Positions 6,957 through 16,974 of a stretch of 64,000 bases of DNA are shown here, in pieces. The translations under genes and the position numbers were made by a program. The notes below the pieces were generated by a model that saw nothing but the letters and a program-made list of their open reading frames with translations, had not been told where the DNA came from and did no database searches. Position 1 is the stretch's first letter. Every line of letters begins with the position of its first letter. This stretch comes from an uncultured Eggerthella sp. (GTDB lineage Bacteria > Actinomycetota > Coriobacteriia > Coriobacteriales > Eggerthellaceae), in contig USDX01000002.1 of NCBI GenBank assembly GCA_900553605.1, positions 62,001-126,000 on the forward strand, in the 5' to 3' direction.

Positions 6957-9900
6957 ATCTTGATACCTGCACCCCTGGCCAGCGCCAGATCATCACGACC
7001 CTGAATAAGCCGCTTATGGTTTCTGCTGGTGCGGGCAGCGGCAAAACCTTTACGCTTACCCAGCGCATTGCCTATGCGCTTTCGGAGGACACCCCTGATG
7101 CTCGACCCGTGCAGAGCATTAGCCAGATCATGGCAATTACCTTTACCAAGAAGGCTGCAGCGGAATTGAAGTCGCGCATTAAGCGCCAGCTTGCGGGCAT
7201 GGGCTTGGCCGAAGAGGCGCTGAAGGTCGATGATGCGTGGATTTCCACCATTCACGGCATGTGCTCTCGAGTGCTTCGCGAACATACTCTTGAGTTGGGT
7301 ATAGACCCTGCATTTTCGGTTATCTCTGAAACGGAATCCAAGCGTTATTACGAAGAGGCGTTTGATTCCGTAATTAAGCGAATCCAGGAAAGCGACGATG
7401 CGGCGCTGAAGAGCTTCGTTGGCTCTCTCGATGTTTATCCCCAAGGTCCTGCTTCACCGAGTATCGAAACGTGGGTTCGCAAGATCACTTCGCGTGCCCT
7501 CGCTTTGCCGGAGGGGTTTGATGCTGTTGTGGCTCCTGAAGTGGAGGGGGATCCTTCAGCGCTTATGCGTCAAATGGTTGAGTTGGGAGAGACGTTCATC
7601 TCCTGCCTTGAGGGATTGCCCAAGCCGGGGAAGACCGACGCCAAGAATCACGAAGCGGCAACAACAGCCTTGGAGACGGCCAACGAATACCTCCTGGAGT
7701 ATGGCGGCTGTACCTCGTTTGAGGATCCAGGCTTCGAAGCGGCTCGCTTTGTTGAGGCCTTTTTCTCGTTCCCTAAAACTAGCCCCAAATACCATGTGAA
7801 GGAAAGCGATCCTACGTTTTTCGCCGAGTACCGTGATGCCTACGCATCTGCCGCGGGGCAGGTTGAAGCGGCGTTTTCAGCACGCGACGTCCAAGCGTTG
7901 CTGCGCATAGCTCGTGCTGTTGATGAAGAATACCAATGCTTGAAGGGCGCTGCCGGCATCGACAACGTTGACCTGCTCCGTATGGCCTTTCATGCGTTGA
8001 CCGATCACCCTGAAATTGCCGATGCTTATCGAAGCCAGTTCAAGATCATCATGATCGATGAGTTCCAGGACACCGACGAGCTTCAGGTTGCTCTGGTTCG
8101 AGCGCTTGCGCAGCCGGGCCTTTCCAACGTATGCACGGTTGGTGATGCCCAGCAGAGCATCTACCGTTTCCGCGGCGCCGATGTGAATGTCTTTTTCGGC
8201 TACCGCGAAAGCCTTGAAGCGGAGTGCCCCGAGGCTCAGTTTGTGAGCCTTCCCGACAATTTCAGAAGTCATGCCGACGTGCTTTCCTTTGTGGACAAGG
8301 TTTTTTCGCAGCCGCAGGTATTCGGCGACCGATTCCTTTCGTTGGCGCCTAAGGGGGCGGTGAATAATCAAGACGATCCGCTCTTCGAGATGCGCCCCCG
8401 TGTTTCCATGTCTCTATTCGATTGCAAGGTGGGGGGTCCTGGCCTAGGGGCTGGGCGTCTCGCGTGTGCTCGTCGCATTGCCGAGCATTTTGCCAGCTTG
8501 CGTGATGATGCAAGCAATCCAGCATCGCCTTCTGACATGGTTTTGCTTTTGGGAAATATGTCGAATGTCGATATCTATGCTCAAGCTTTGCGCGATGCCG
8601 GCTTCGAGTGCCTGGTCGCTGGAGGCTCCACCTTCTCGGATTCCTTGGAAGTTCAATTGGTTGCATCGATGGTGCGTCTGTTTTCGAGTTGCACCGATAA
8701 CGAGGCACTCTATACGGTGCTCACTTCTCCCTTGTTTGCTTTAGGTGATGACGCTCTGCTTTATTTGGCTACAGGCACCAGCCGTCAGGGTCGTAGGTTT
8801 CGCAGGGCTCTATCTGACGGATTTGCGGCTTGGAAGGACGAAAAGGGCCTTACGGGCCTTGCCCCTGAGCAGGAGGACCAAATAGACTTCGCTCATATCT
8901 GCCTCGACGCGGCATTCGATTCGGTCCGTCGCTTCGGCATGGCGGCGGGAGTCCGTGCCTTGCTGCGTTCGAGCGGTTGGCTCATTCGCTTGGAAGGCGA
9001 GCAGGCTCAGGGCCAGGCTATCGTGGGTAATCTCGGCAAGGCGCTGCGAATGCTGGAAGACGTTGAAAAATTGGGATTGGGTCTTGCCCGTACGGCAGAT
9101 TGCTTTGAGAACGACTTGGCAACGTTGAAACTTACCCCTGGAACGCTATCTGCTAGCAGCTCGAATTTTGTGCGCATAATGACGGTTCATGCAAGCAAGG
9201 GCCTTGAGTTTCCTCATGTTGCCTTGGCCGATCTGCGTCTTTCGGGAAAAGCTGAAAGTTTAGTTGCCGAAAACATCGCGGCATCAACCTATGTCGCGCT
9301 TGATTCGCCTGTCCTGCGCTCCGTTCGCAAAACCATTCAGGGCCTTCATGAGTTTATTGAACAGGGCGATGAGCCGGGTGCCGATATCATGCAGGCATCG
9401 ACCTATCAGGATTTGATGCTTTCTTTGAAGGGGTATGTTGCCACACAGGAGTTGTCCGAGGCTCGTCGCTTACTGTACGTTGCCTTGACTCGTGCTAGCA
9501 AGTCGCTGTTCATCGGCGTGGCGCATTCGGGCAATAAAAACTTTTCATATGAAGGCAAGGGTATCCTTGACGATTTGTACGAGGCGCTTCAGTGGGAAGC
9601 TTCGGCGAACGCCCCGATGCAGAAGCTCGACTACGGTGGAAGCGCGCCGATGGATTTTGAGCTCACAGTGCTCGATACCCCTGCCGAGCAGCTAGAACGT
9701 GTTGCAGAAGAGGAAAAACCCTTTACCATCCCAGCGGCCCCCTTGCCTCCTGCGCCCTATTGCCAGCCGTATCACGCTTCTCGTGAAGAGGTGTTTTCAT
9801 ACTCTTCAATCGGTGAAGCCGCCCATCAGACCCCAGAGCCCGAGGAAGAAGCGGAGTCGTCCTTGTTCGATGTCGACCGGGACTTCTTCGAGGAAAACGC

Positions 9901-10480
9901 CACTGCGCTGGGTACGGCATTTCATCGTTTGGCGCAGCGCGCTATTGCGCAATTTGACGGGTCTGCGCTCAAGCGCCCCGCGAATGAAGCCGTTGTTGCT
10001 CAGGTTCGCGCTCAGGGGCTAACCCCCTCACAAGAGGTGCGGCTGAGTGCGGCTCTCGATAGATGGTTTGCAAGCGACGTCGCTCGCGCTTTGGTGGCTA
10101 AGGGTGCTCCTCAGGCCGAAGTGCCGTTCATGGTTTGTCTGGGCGTGGCTTCGAATGCGGTGTACCTGGAAGGCGAAATCGATGCGGTTTCGTTTGGTGG
10201 GGACGGTTCTGCGTTCTTGGTTGATTACAAGACGGGGGGCTCGCCCGATGAATCAGCTGCGCGGGTGTTTGGCAAGCATCTCCTTCAGGCTCAATGCTAT
10301 GCGTTGGCGCTTATGGCTCAGGGGAGCCCACGCGTGACAGCAACGTTTGTACGTGTGGAGCAGGAAAGTATCGTAGATGCGTCTCAGCCGCAAACGGTGG
10401 AATATACCTTCACAGAAGAGGACAAGGAAGTGCTGGAGCAGGCTGTTCTTTCCGCCTATGCGCAAAGTCTTTCTGCGTGA
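6953..10480 (+). CDS. addA: AddA-like UvrD-family helicase-nuclease
   Basis: This 1175-residue ATP-dependent DNA helicase with a nuclease tail pairs with AddB in double-strand break repair. Superfamily 1 motifs are ordered as expected: TPGQRQII, Walker A SAGAGSGKT (24-32), FTKKAAAELKSRI, the DE box MIDEFQDTD near 367, GDAQQSIYRFRGAD, and VHASKGLEF. The nuclease domain follows with GTAFHRLAQRA near 986, GEIDAV, and VDYKTGG near 1090. I chose GTG 6953, which overlaps the addB stop and gives tight coupling; an in-frame ATG at 6911 lies inside addB. Length fits the family. Confidence 0.85.
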   Translation: MNLDTCTPGQRQIITTLNKPLMVSAGAGSGKTFTLTQRIAYALSEDTPDARPVQSISQIMAITFTKKAAAELKSRIKRQLAGMGLAEEALKVDDAWISTIHGMCSRVLREHTLELGIDPAFSVISETESKRYYEEAFDSVIKRIQESDDAALKSFVGSLDVYPQGPASPSIETWVRKITSRALALPEGFDAVVAPEVEGDPSALMRQMVELGETFISCLEGLPKPGKTDAKNHEAATTALETANEYLLEYGGCTSFEDPGFEAARFVEAFFSFPKTSPKYHVKESDPTFFAEYRDAYASAAGQVEAAFSARDVQALLRIARAVDEEYQCLKGAAGIDNVDLLRMAFHALTDHPEIADAYRSQFKIIMIDEFQDTDELQVALVRALAQPGLSNVCTVGDAQQSIYRFRGADVNVFFGYRESLEAECPEAQFVSLPDNFRSHADVLSFVDKVFSQPQVFGDRFLSLAPKGAVNNQDDPLFEMRPRVSMSLFDCKVGGPGLGAGRLACARRIAEHFASLRDDASNPASPSDMVLLLGNMSNVDIYAQALRDAGFECLVAGGSTFSDSLEVQLVASMVRLFSSCTDNEALYTVLTSPLFALGDDALLYLATGTSRQGRRFRRALSDGFAAWKDEKGLTGLAPEQEDQIDFAHICLDAAFDSVRRFGMAAGVRALLRSSGWLIRLEGEQAQGQAIVGNLGKALRMLEDVEKLGLGLARTADCFENDLATLKLTPGTLSASSSNFVRIMTVHASKGLEFPHVALADLRLSGKAESLVAENIAASTYVALDSPVLRSVRKTIQGLHEFIEQGDEPGADIMQASTYQDLMLSLKGYVATQELSEARRLLYVALTRASKSLFIGVAHSGNKNFSYEGKGILDDLYEALQWEASANAPMQKLDYGGSAPMDFELTVLDTPAEQLERVAEEEKPFTIPAAPLPPAPYCQPYHASREEVFSYSSIGEAAHQTPEPEEEAESSLFDVDRDFFEENATALGTAFHRLAQRAIAQFDGSALKRPANEAVVAQVRAQGLTPSQEVRLSAALDRWFASDVARALVAKGAPQAEVPFMVCLGVASNAVYLEGEIDAVSFGGDGSAFLVDYKTGGSPDESAARVFGKHLLQAQCYALALMAQGSPRVTATFVRVEQESIVDASQPQTVEYTFTEEDKEVLEQAVLSAYAQSLSA

Positions 10481-10540
10481 TCGGTATGGGGTTTGGTGCG
10501 CTGGGCATGGTTCTGTCGGCGCCCGTGTTAAGGTCAACTC

Positions 10541-11839
10541 ATGGATACACTCTTCACAGACATAGAAAACAGCAAGCGCGCGGCAAATGCCCCTTTGGCA
10601 GTGCGTATGCGTCCGCAAACGCTCGACGATCTTATCGGTCAAGAGGATGCGCTAGGGGAAGGAACATGGCTGCGTAGCGCCATCGAAGCCGACACGCTTT
10701 CTTCCGTTATCCTGTACGGTCCTGCGGGAACAGGGAAAACGTCCATTGCCCATGTTATTGCTGAGACCACCCATGCCCATTTTGTTGAGGTCTCGGCTAT
10801 CGGTGGCACGGTCGCCGATTTACGCCGCGAGATTTCAGATGCTGACAAGCGCCTGATAAACCGGGGTATTCGCACCATTTTATTCGTCGATGAGATCCAT
10901 CGCTTCAATCGCGCACAGCAAGATGCTTTGCTTCATGCGGTTGAAGATGGCGTGGTGGTTTTGATTGGGGCTACCACGGAAAATCCCTTTTTTGAAGTGA
11001 ATTCGGCATTGATATCCCGATCGCGTATCGTTGAGCTCCATAGGCTCAGCGACGACGCCCTTTCGTTGATTTTGGATCATGCCCTGGAAAGCAGCCGAGG
11101 CTTGAAGGGCGATTACTCGCTCGACGAAGATGCTCGTAAGGCGTTGCTGCTTTTGGCGGGTGGCGATGCGCGCAGTTGCTTGAACACCTTATCGCTTGCC
11201 TCCGACTTGGCCCGCGCCCAAAAGGCAGAGACCATCACCGAGGAAATGGTGCGTACGGCGGTTCCCCATCGCACTCTTCCTTACGACAAGAAGCAGGATA
11301 TGCACTATGACGTGATATCGGCGTTCATCAAGTCGATGCGCGGATCAGACCCCGATGCAGCCTTGTATTGGCTTGCTCGGATGATCGACGGCGGGGAAGA
11401 CCCTAAGTTCATTGCTCGCCGTATCTTTATTTCGGCATCTGAAGACATTGGCAACGCCGATCCGCAAGCGCTCTTGGTCGCCGAGGCATGTTTTAAGGCT
11501 GTTGAGGTTATTGGCATGCCCGAATGCCGCATCAATCTGGCTCAGGCGGCAGTGTACATGGCTTTGGCTCCAAAATCTTGTTCCGCGTATGCTGGCATCG
11601 GCAAAGCGTTGGACGAAGTGCGTAACGGCCCGCTTCGCCCCGTGCCCGATTACCTGCGCGACCGCCATCGTCCAGGGTCCGAAGAATACGGCGAGTACCT
11701 GTACCCCCATAGTTATGCTGAGGGCTATGTTAAGCAGCGGTATCTCCCCGAAGGCTTGGAGCGTGGGGCGTTTTTCACGCCTGGGGAACGAGGTTGGGAG
11801 AGGTATCGCGTTGACGCCCCTCTATCCGATAGAATGTAA
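10541..11839 (+). CDS. rarA: Replication-associated recombination protein A (AAA+ ATPase)
   Basis: RarA (MgsA) is an AAA+ clamp-loader-like ATPase that acts at stalled replication forks. The protein has 432 residues. It shows the start MRPQTLDDLIGQEDALG, Walker A YGPAGTGKTSIA, Walker B LFVDEIHRFNRAQQDALL, the sensor region GATTENPFFEVNSALISRSR and the C-terminal family block SASEDIGNADPQALLVAEAC with PECRINLAQAAVYMA. A weak SD (AAGG) precedes the ATG. It follows addA by 60 bases, forming a recombination and repair group. Confidence 0.93.
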   Translation: MDTLFTDIENSKRAANAPLAVRMRPQTLDDLIGQEDALGEGTWLRSAIEADTLSSVILYGPAGTGKTSIAHVIAETTHAHFVEVSAIGGTVADLRREISDADKRLINRGIRTILFVDEIHRFNRAQQDALLHAVEDGVVVLIGATTENPFFEVNSALISRSRIVELHRLSDDALSLILDHALESSRGLKGDYSLDEDARKALLLLAGGDARSCLNTLSLASDLARAQKAETITEEMVRTAVPHRTLPYDKKQDMHYDVISAFIKSMRGSDPDAALYWLARMIDGGEDPKFIARRIFISASEDIGNADPQALLVAEACFKAVEVIGMPECRINLAQAAVYMALAPKSCSAYAGIGKALDEVRNGPLRPVPDYLRDRHRPGSEEYGEYLYPHSYAEGYVKQRYLPEGLERGAFFTPGERGWERYRVDAPLSDRM

Positions 11840-11881
11840 TCTGCACATACGAATTTTAGGTTCCTGACCAGAGGAGGAAAG

Positions 11882-12517
11882 ATGGAAGTCTTCGAATCGC
11901 TGATTCCTGTGGGAATCGTGCTGCTGTGCATCGCCGGCGTTGTTGCGTTGGGTGCCATGGCGTACCTTTTCATCACCCTTACGAAATCCATGAAGGAAAT
12001 GTTTGAAAAAGTTGATCCTTTGGTTGTGGAGGCTAAGGAGGCGCTCGACACGGCAAAGCCCGCTCTTGAGCGTATCGATCCGTTGATGGAGCGCATTACC
12101 CTTACCGTTGATGCTGCAAATTTAGAGATCATGCGGGTAGATCAGATCTTGGAAGACGTGAACACCATCACGGGTAATGTTTCCAAGGCAACCGAATCCC
12201 TTGACAACATCACATCGCTCCCTTTGGACGCGCTCTCCAACGTGACCAGCCGTCTTCGCAGCCGCATCGCTCCGCTGGGCGCTAAGGCAGAAGACTCTCG
12301 CGTTGGTGCTGTTGCGCAGGTGGTCGATCAGAAACTCGACAGCGTTGAGGCGTGCGTTTCCGGCGCTCAGGCTCGTGCCGATGTAAAGCGCGCCGAAGCA
12401 GCTGAAGCCGTTGCCGCTCGCGAAGAGGCGCAGGCTCAGACAAACGAGATGTCCTCCAGCCTGAAGGACGCTTTCTCTGTTCAAATCTCTCGCGATTCCG
12501 AATCCGCTCAAAACTAA
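11882..12517 (+). CDS. Membrane-anchored coiled-coil protein, DUF948-like
   Basis: A 211-residue protein with one N-terminal membrane span (about residues 8-32, VGIVLLCIAGVVALGAMAYL) followed by a long helical, heptad-like region (MKEMFEKVDPLVVEAKEALDT and so on). It ends in an Ala/Glu-rich tail. This layout fits DUF948-type proteins, which are attached to the inner face of the membrane and whose role is unclear. The SD GAGGAGGAAAG lies just upstream of the ATG. It precedes the AI-2E-family permease by 19 bases and is probably co-transcribed. Confidence 0.6.
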   Translation: MEVFESLIPVGIVLLCIAGVVALGAMAYLFITLTKSMKEMFEKVDPLVVEAKEALDTAKPALERIDPLMERITLTVDAANLEIMRVDQILEDVNTITGNVSKATESLDNITSLPLDALSNVTSRLRSRIAPLGAKAEDSRVGAVAQVVDQKLDSVEACVSGAQARADVKRAEAAEAVAAREEAQAQTNEMSSSLKDAFSVQISRDSESAQN

Positions 12518-12536
12518 TAGGAGTGCTTAACCAGTT

Positions 12537-13811
12537 ATGACGAACAGCGATACTCATCTCTCGGAAAGCGAGTTTCGCAAAGAAGAATTGAAAACGGTAA
12601 AATCGCGTCGCCGCTTGTACACGAGCACCTTCATTATCGTGCTGTTTGCCCTGTTGTATTTGCTTGGGCAGGCGCTCAACATTTTGGCCACTCCCGTGGC
12701 CATTGTTGTGTGGACGACCATTATCGTTTTCTGTTTGAGGGGCCCCGTTAACTATCTGGAAAGTAAGGGCATTGGCCGCCTGTGGGGAACATGCGTGGCT
12801 TATATCCTTATGGGCGTAGTGGTAACGGCTCTCAGCTGGATGCTCTTTTCGCCTATGTCCGGCGTGGGCGAACAGTTCACTGCGTTGCTTCAAACCTTTG
12901 CTGACCAGATTTCTCAGGTGCGCAATGTCTGGAATGACGTCTATTCGCAGTACGCCTACATCCTGCAAGACGAGCGCATCTCCAATTGGATGAATGATGC
13001 TTTCTCGTCGGTGGGAACCTGGTTTTCTGGCATGGCCTCCGCCAGTGCGGAGGGTATGGTTTCGGTAGGTTCCGGTGTTGCCATTTCTGCCATGGTTATT
13101 GGCTTTTCTCTGGTGGTGGCATTTTGGGTTCTCATGGAGCTGCCCGCATTGGGCGCTGAAATCAAGCGCGTGTTCGGCCCTCGCTTCCAGGAGGATCTAG
13201 ACATAATCTATCTCACGGGTACCCGCGTTATGGGTGGCTATATCAAGGGTACGTTGGTCCAATGCTTGCTTATCGGCGTTTGCTGCGGTATTGGTTTTGC
13301 TGTTATGGGCATCCCCAGCGCAGCGGCTTTGGGTGTCATTACTGGTCTGCTGAATATCATTCCCGTTGTGGGCCCGTGGTTGGGCGGCGGCATGGCGGCA
13401 ATCGTGGGTGTTTTCTCGAGTCCGCTTATTGCCGTTATCGCTTTGGTCTACACCATCGCTGTGCAGCAATTCATCTACACCTTCATTTCACCGAAGATCA
13501 TGGGCAACTCGGTGGATATCCATCCCGCGTTGGTCATTATGGCCTTGATGGTGGGCTCCGCTTTAGGCTTCGCCGTTGGCGGATTTGTTGGCAACATTGT
13601 AGGCATGCTTGCTTCAATTCCTGCGGTTGCTGCCATTAAATCGCTTTTCGTGTACTACTTCGAGAAGCGTACGGGTCGCGTTATCGTTTCGCCTGATGGC
13701 GTTATCTTCAAGGGGGAGCCTTCGGGCGAAGAGGCGAATCCTGTTGCCGATGCTACTGGTGAGTTTTCTGCGACTCAGGTTACTTTGCGTGGGGCAAAGC
13801 ACGGAAAATGA
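12537..13811 (+). CDS. AI-2E family transporter
   Basis: A 424-residue polytopic membrane protein of the AI-2E/PerM family (PF01594). It has two N-terminal spans (TFIIVLFALLYLLGQALNIL, VAIVVWTTIIVFCL), a polar middle segment (about 95-165), and the family C-terminal block GYIKGTLVQCLLIGVCCGIG, LLNIIPVVGPWLGG and FISPKIMGNSVDIHP. Members export small molecules or ions; quorum-signal export applies to only some of them. The SD AGGAG is 11 bases upstream. The stop overlaps an upstream extension of the alaS frame, but alaS itself starts 60 bases later. Confidence 0.88.
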   Translation: MTNSDTHLSESEFRKEELKTVKSRRRLYTSTFIIVLFALLYLLGQALNILATPVAIVVWTTIIVFCLRGPVNYLESKGIGRLWGTCVAYILMGVVVTALSWMLFSPMSGVGEQFTALLQTFADQISQVRNVWNDVYSQYAYILQDERISNWMNDAFSSVGTWFSGMASASAEGMVSVGSGVAISAMVIGFSLVVAFWVLMELPALGAEIKRVFGPRFQEDLDIIYLTGTRVMGGYIKGTLVQCLLIGVCCGIGFAVMGIPSAAALGVITGLLNIIPVVGPWLGGGMAAIVGVFSSPLIAVIALVYTIAVQQFIYTFISPKIMGNSVDIHPALVIMALMVGSALGFAVGGFVGNIVGMLASIPAVAAIKSLFVYYFEKRTGRVIVSPDGVIFKGEPSGEEANPVADATGEFSATQVTLRGAKHGK

Positions 13812-13870
13812 TAGAATCTGCATTTGGCAAATTACTAAACGATGAATACTTCGAAGAGGAACAATATCGT

Positions 13871-16501
13871 ATGAACTATATGACTACCGCCGAAATTCGC
13901 GAGAAGTACCTGGCGTTCTTCGAGGAAAAGGGCTGCAAACGCATGCCTTCTTCTTCCCTGATCCCCGATGATCCATCGCTGCTGCTTACCAGCGCTGGTA
14001 TGGTTCAGTTCAAGCCCTACTTCCTTCATCAAAAGGAGCTTGATAGCCAGTATATTGGCACCACCACCGTTCAGAAGTGCGTACGCACCAACGACATCGA
14101 CAATATCGGCGATGCTCGTCACCTAAGCTTCTTTGAGATGCTGGGCAACTTTAGCTTTGGCAAGTACTTCAAAAACGAAATGTGTGCATGGGCATACGAA
14201 TTCTCTACCGAGGTATTGGGGCTTCCTGCTGAAAAGCTCTACTTTACCGTTTTCGAAAACGACGATGAGACTATTGAAATCTGGAAGAGCCTTGGCGTTC
14301 CAGAGGATCATATTTCCAAGCTGGGTGAAGAAGATAACTTTTGGCGCGCTGGTCCCACCGGCCCCTGTGGTCCCTGCTCTGAAATTTATTTCGATCAGGG
14401 TCCCGATGTAGGTTGTGGCAGCCCCGACTGCAAGCCTGGCTGCGACTGCGATCGCTACCTTGAGTTCTGGAACTGCGTGTTCACCCAGTACGATGGGCAA
14501 GAGGACGGCACCCTTGCCCCTCTCCAAACGAAGAACATTGATACCGGCATGGGCCTTGAGCGTATTGCTGCAATCATGCAGGGCGTAACCAACAATTACG
14601 ATACCGACATCCTTCGCAGCTTGGTTGGCGTTGGCGAAGAGCTTTCCGGCAAGAAATACCGCCAGGAAGTGGAAACCGATGTTTGTCTCCGCATTATCGC
14701 TGACCACAGCCGTTCGATCACGTTCATGATTGCCGATGGCATTCTTCCCTCCAACGAGGGTCGTGGCTATGTTCTGCGCCGTTTGCTCCGTCGCGCGGTC
14801 ATGAAGGGCCATTCTCTGGGCATTGAAGGTGCCTTCCTTGCCAGCTATGTGAACAAGATCATCGAGCTTATGGGCAACGTGTATCCCGAACTCGTCGAGA
14901 ACGAGGAGCTTATCAAGCGCGTTGTTCTCTCCGAAGAAGAGCGCTTTGGCGCAACGCTTCGTCAGGGCCAGGCTTATCTCAACGATGCCCTTTCCAAGAT
15001 GGAAGGCACTGTTCTTTCTGGTTCTACTGCCTTTGTCCTGCATGACACCTACGGTTTCCCTGTCGAGGTAACTACGGAAATCTGCGAAGAGCGCGGTTAC
15101 TCCATTGACGAAGAGGAATTTGCTCGTTGCATGGAAGAGCAGCGCAATCGCGCTCGTGCCGCAAACGTCAAGGATGCCGAAGCTGCATGGAGCACCTATG
15201 GTGGCGTTCACGCCGACCTCTTGAAGGAGCTTGGCGCAACTGAGTTTGTTGGCTATGAAAGCCTTTCTGCCGATGCTAAGGTATGCGCGATTGTACGCAA
15301 TGGTGAGCGCGTTGACTCTCTTGCCGCTGGTGAGCAGGGCGAAGTCGTGCTTGACGTTACTCCGTTCTACGCTGAAATGGGCGGCGAAGTTGGCGATACG
15401 GGCACCATCACCGCTGATGGCGTGGAGCTTCAGGTAACCGATACCAAAGCACCTGAAAAGGGCTTGGTATGCCATGTTGCAACCGTTGCTTCTGGGGTAC
15501 TCACGGTTGGTATGGCCGTTTCTGCACAGGTTGACGCTAAACGTCGCGCTTGCATCGCGCGCAACCATACGTGTACCCATATTCTTCATGCTGCCCTTCG
15601 TCAGGTTCTTGGCGCTCACGTCAAGCAGGCTGGTAGCTATGTTGGCCCCGACCGTCTTCGTTTTGACTTCACTCACTTCGAGTCGGTTACGCCTGAGCAG
15701 CTGAAGCAGGTCGAAGAACTCGCCAACAGCGTTATCATGTCCGCTACCGCAACGAACATCTTCGAAACCTCGCTTGCCAAGGCTCGCGAAGAGGGCGTTA
15801 CTGCTCTGTTCGGCGAGAAGTATGGCGATGTGGTTCGCGTTGTTAAGGTGGGCGATTTCTCCAGCGAGTTGTGCGGTGGCTGCCATGTTACCAACACTGC
15901 CGAAATCGGATTGGTGAAGATCGTCTCTGAAAGCAGCGTTGGTGCAAACCTTCGTCGTATCGAGGCTTTCACTTCCTACGATGCTTTGGCTTATCTCAAT
16001 GGCTTTGAGCATCAGATGAAGGAGCTTTCCGCTACTTTGCGCGTGCCCACGTCCGATGTCCAGGCTCGCGTTGAAGCCAATATCAAGCAGCTGCGCGACC
16101 TCAATGCCAAGCGCAAGGCGAATAAGGCAGCTGCGGCAACGGGCGAGCTTCCCGAAGCTCTCGACCAGTTCACTGTTGGTTCCGACTATCCGGTATTCAT
16201 CTATCGCAAGGATGGCATTGATGCCGGCGGTATGCGTAATTTCTGGGATATCGTACGTTCTCGCCTTCCCGAAGCAGGCGCTTGCGTATTGGCTTCCGAC
16301 AATCAGGGCACGCCTATCTTGCTTGCTGCAGGTACCGACGAAGCAGTTGAAAAGGGCTTCAATGCTGGTGCAGTAATCAAGCAGATTTCCCGTGAGATCA
16401 AGGGTGGCGGTGGCGGCAAGCCCACCATGGCACAAGCTGGCGGCAAGGATGCTTCTGGCATTGATGCTGCGCTTGATGCCGCACGCAAGCTGTTCGCATA
16501 A
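13871..16501 (+). CDS. alaS: Alanine--tRNA ligase
   Basis: This 876-residue class II synthetase charges tRNA-Ala. The N-terminal catalytic domain begins MNYMTTAEIREKYLAFFEEKG and contains LLTSAGMVQFKPYF. The editing domain has the zinc motif HTCTH (in ARNHTCTHILHAALRQ) and CGGCHVTNT. The C-terminal glycine-rich C-Ala domain ends GGGGGKPTMAQAGG. ATG 13871 was chosen because GAGGA lies ten bases upstream; the open frame reaches back to 13808 inside the permease gene. Complete and ordinary for the family. Confidence 0.96.
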   Translation: MNYMTTAEIREKYLAFFEEKGCKRMPSSSLIPDDPSLLLTSAGMVQFKPYFLHQKELDSQYIGTTTVQKCVRTNDIDNIGDARHLSFFEMLGNFSFGKYFKNEMCAWAYEFSTEVLGLPAEKLYFTVFENDDETIEIWKSLGVPEDHISKLGEEDNFWRAGPTGPCGPCSEIYFDQGPDVGCGSPDCKPGCDCDRYLEFWNCVFTQYDGQEDGTLAPLQTKNIDTGMGLERIAAIMQGVTNNYDTDILRSLVGVGEELSGKKYRQEVETDVCLRIIADHSRSITFMIADGILPSNEGRGYVLRRLLRRAVMKGHSLGIEGAFLASYVNKIIELMGNVYPELVENEELIKRVVLSEEERFGATLRQGQAYLNDALSKMEGTVLSGSTAFVLHDTYGFPVEVTTEICEERGYSIDEEEFARCMEEQRNRARAANVKDAEAAWSTYGGVHADLLKELGATEFVGYESLSADAKVCAIVRNGERVDSLAAGEQGEVVLDVTPFYAEMGGEVGDTGTITADGVELQVTDTKAPEKGLVCHVATVASGVLTVGMAVSAQVDAKRRACIARNHTCTHILHAALRQVLGAHVKQAGSYVGPDRLRFDFTHFESVTPEQLKQVEELANSVIMSATATNIFETSLAKAREEGVTALFGEKYGDVVRVVKVGDFSSELCGGCHVTNTAEIGLVKIVSESSVGANLRRIEAFTSYDALAYLNGFEHQMKELSATLRVPTSDVQARVEANIKQLRDLNAKRKANKAAAATGELPEALDQFTVGSDYPVFIYRKDGIDAGGMRNFWDIVRSRLPEAGACVLASDNQGTPILLAAGTDEAVEKGFNAGAVIKQISREIKGGGGGKPTMAQAGGKDASGIDAALDAARKLFA

Positions 16502-16530
16502 ACACGTAACGGAGGGGGAGGAGCGCACAC

Positions 16531-16974
16531 ATGAGAATTATGGCTCTTGACATTGGCAAGGTTCGCTGCGGCATTGCCATCAGCGACCCGCAAGAAAAGA
16601 TCGCCACTCCTTTGTGCGTTCTTCCCACCGAAGAAGTGCGTGCCAACGCACCAAGTTTTCGCCGCGTGTGCGAAGATTGGGAACCGGAGCTGATCGTGTC
16701 TGGCCTTCCTCTTACTATGGGTGGGGCCAAGGGTCCGCAAGCGCAGTCTATTCGTGAGGTTGCCCAACAAGTTGCCTCCAAACTTGGTCTTCCATTGGAG
16801 TTTTCCGATGAAAGGCTCAGTTCTTCGGAGGCAAAACGCTCTTTGCGCGAGCAAGGCTTTTCTGAAAAGGAAATGCGCGGTAAGGTTGATATGATCGCTG
16901 CATCGTTGTTCCTCCAGTCATGGCTCGACAAGCGCATGGCCGGTTCTTTGAAAGGTGAGGCAAATGAGTCCTAG
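16531..16974 (+). CDS. ruvX: Holliday junction resolvase-like / pre-16S rRNA nuclease YqgF
   Basis: This 147-residue RNase H-fold nuclease of the YqgF/RuvX family matures the 5' end of 16S rRNA and was earlier proposed as a junction resolvase. The first acidic motif is in MALDIGKVRCGIA, the GLPLTMGG loop follows, then ERLSSSEA and the last acidic position in KVDMIAASLFLQ. A strong purine-rich SD (GGAGGGGGAGGAG) precedes the ATG. It sits 29 bases after alaS and overlaps the start of mltG, the classical alaS-ruvX-mltG order. Confidence 0.92.
   Translation: MRIMALDIGKVRCGIAISDPQEKIATPLCVLPTEEVRANAPSFRRVCEDWEPELIVSGLPLTMGGAKGPQAQSIREVAQQVASKLGLPLEFSDERLSSSEAKRSLREQGFSEKEMRGKVDMIAASLFLQSWLDKRMAGSLKGEANES

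Noticed and set aside
14123..16528. 801-codon open frame antisense to alaS
   Set aside because: A mirror of the strong codon bias of alaS. The plus-strand gene has all family motifs and the antisense product has none.
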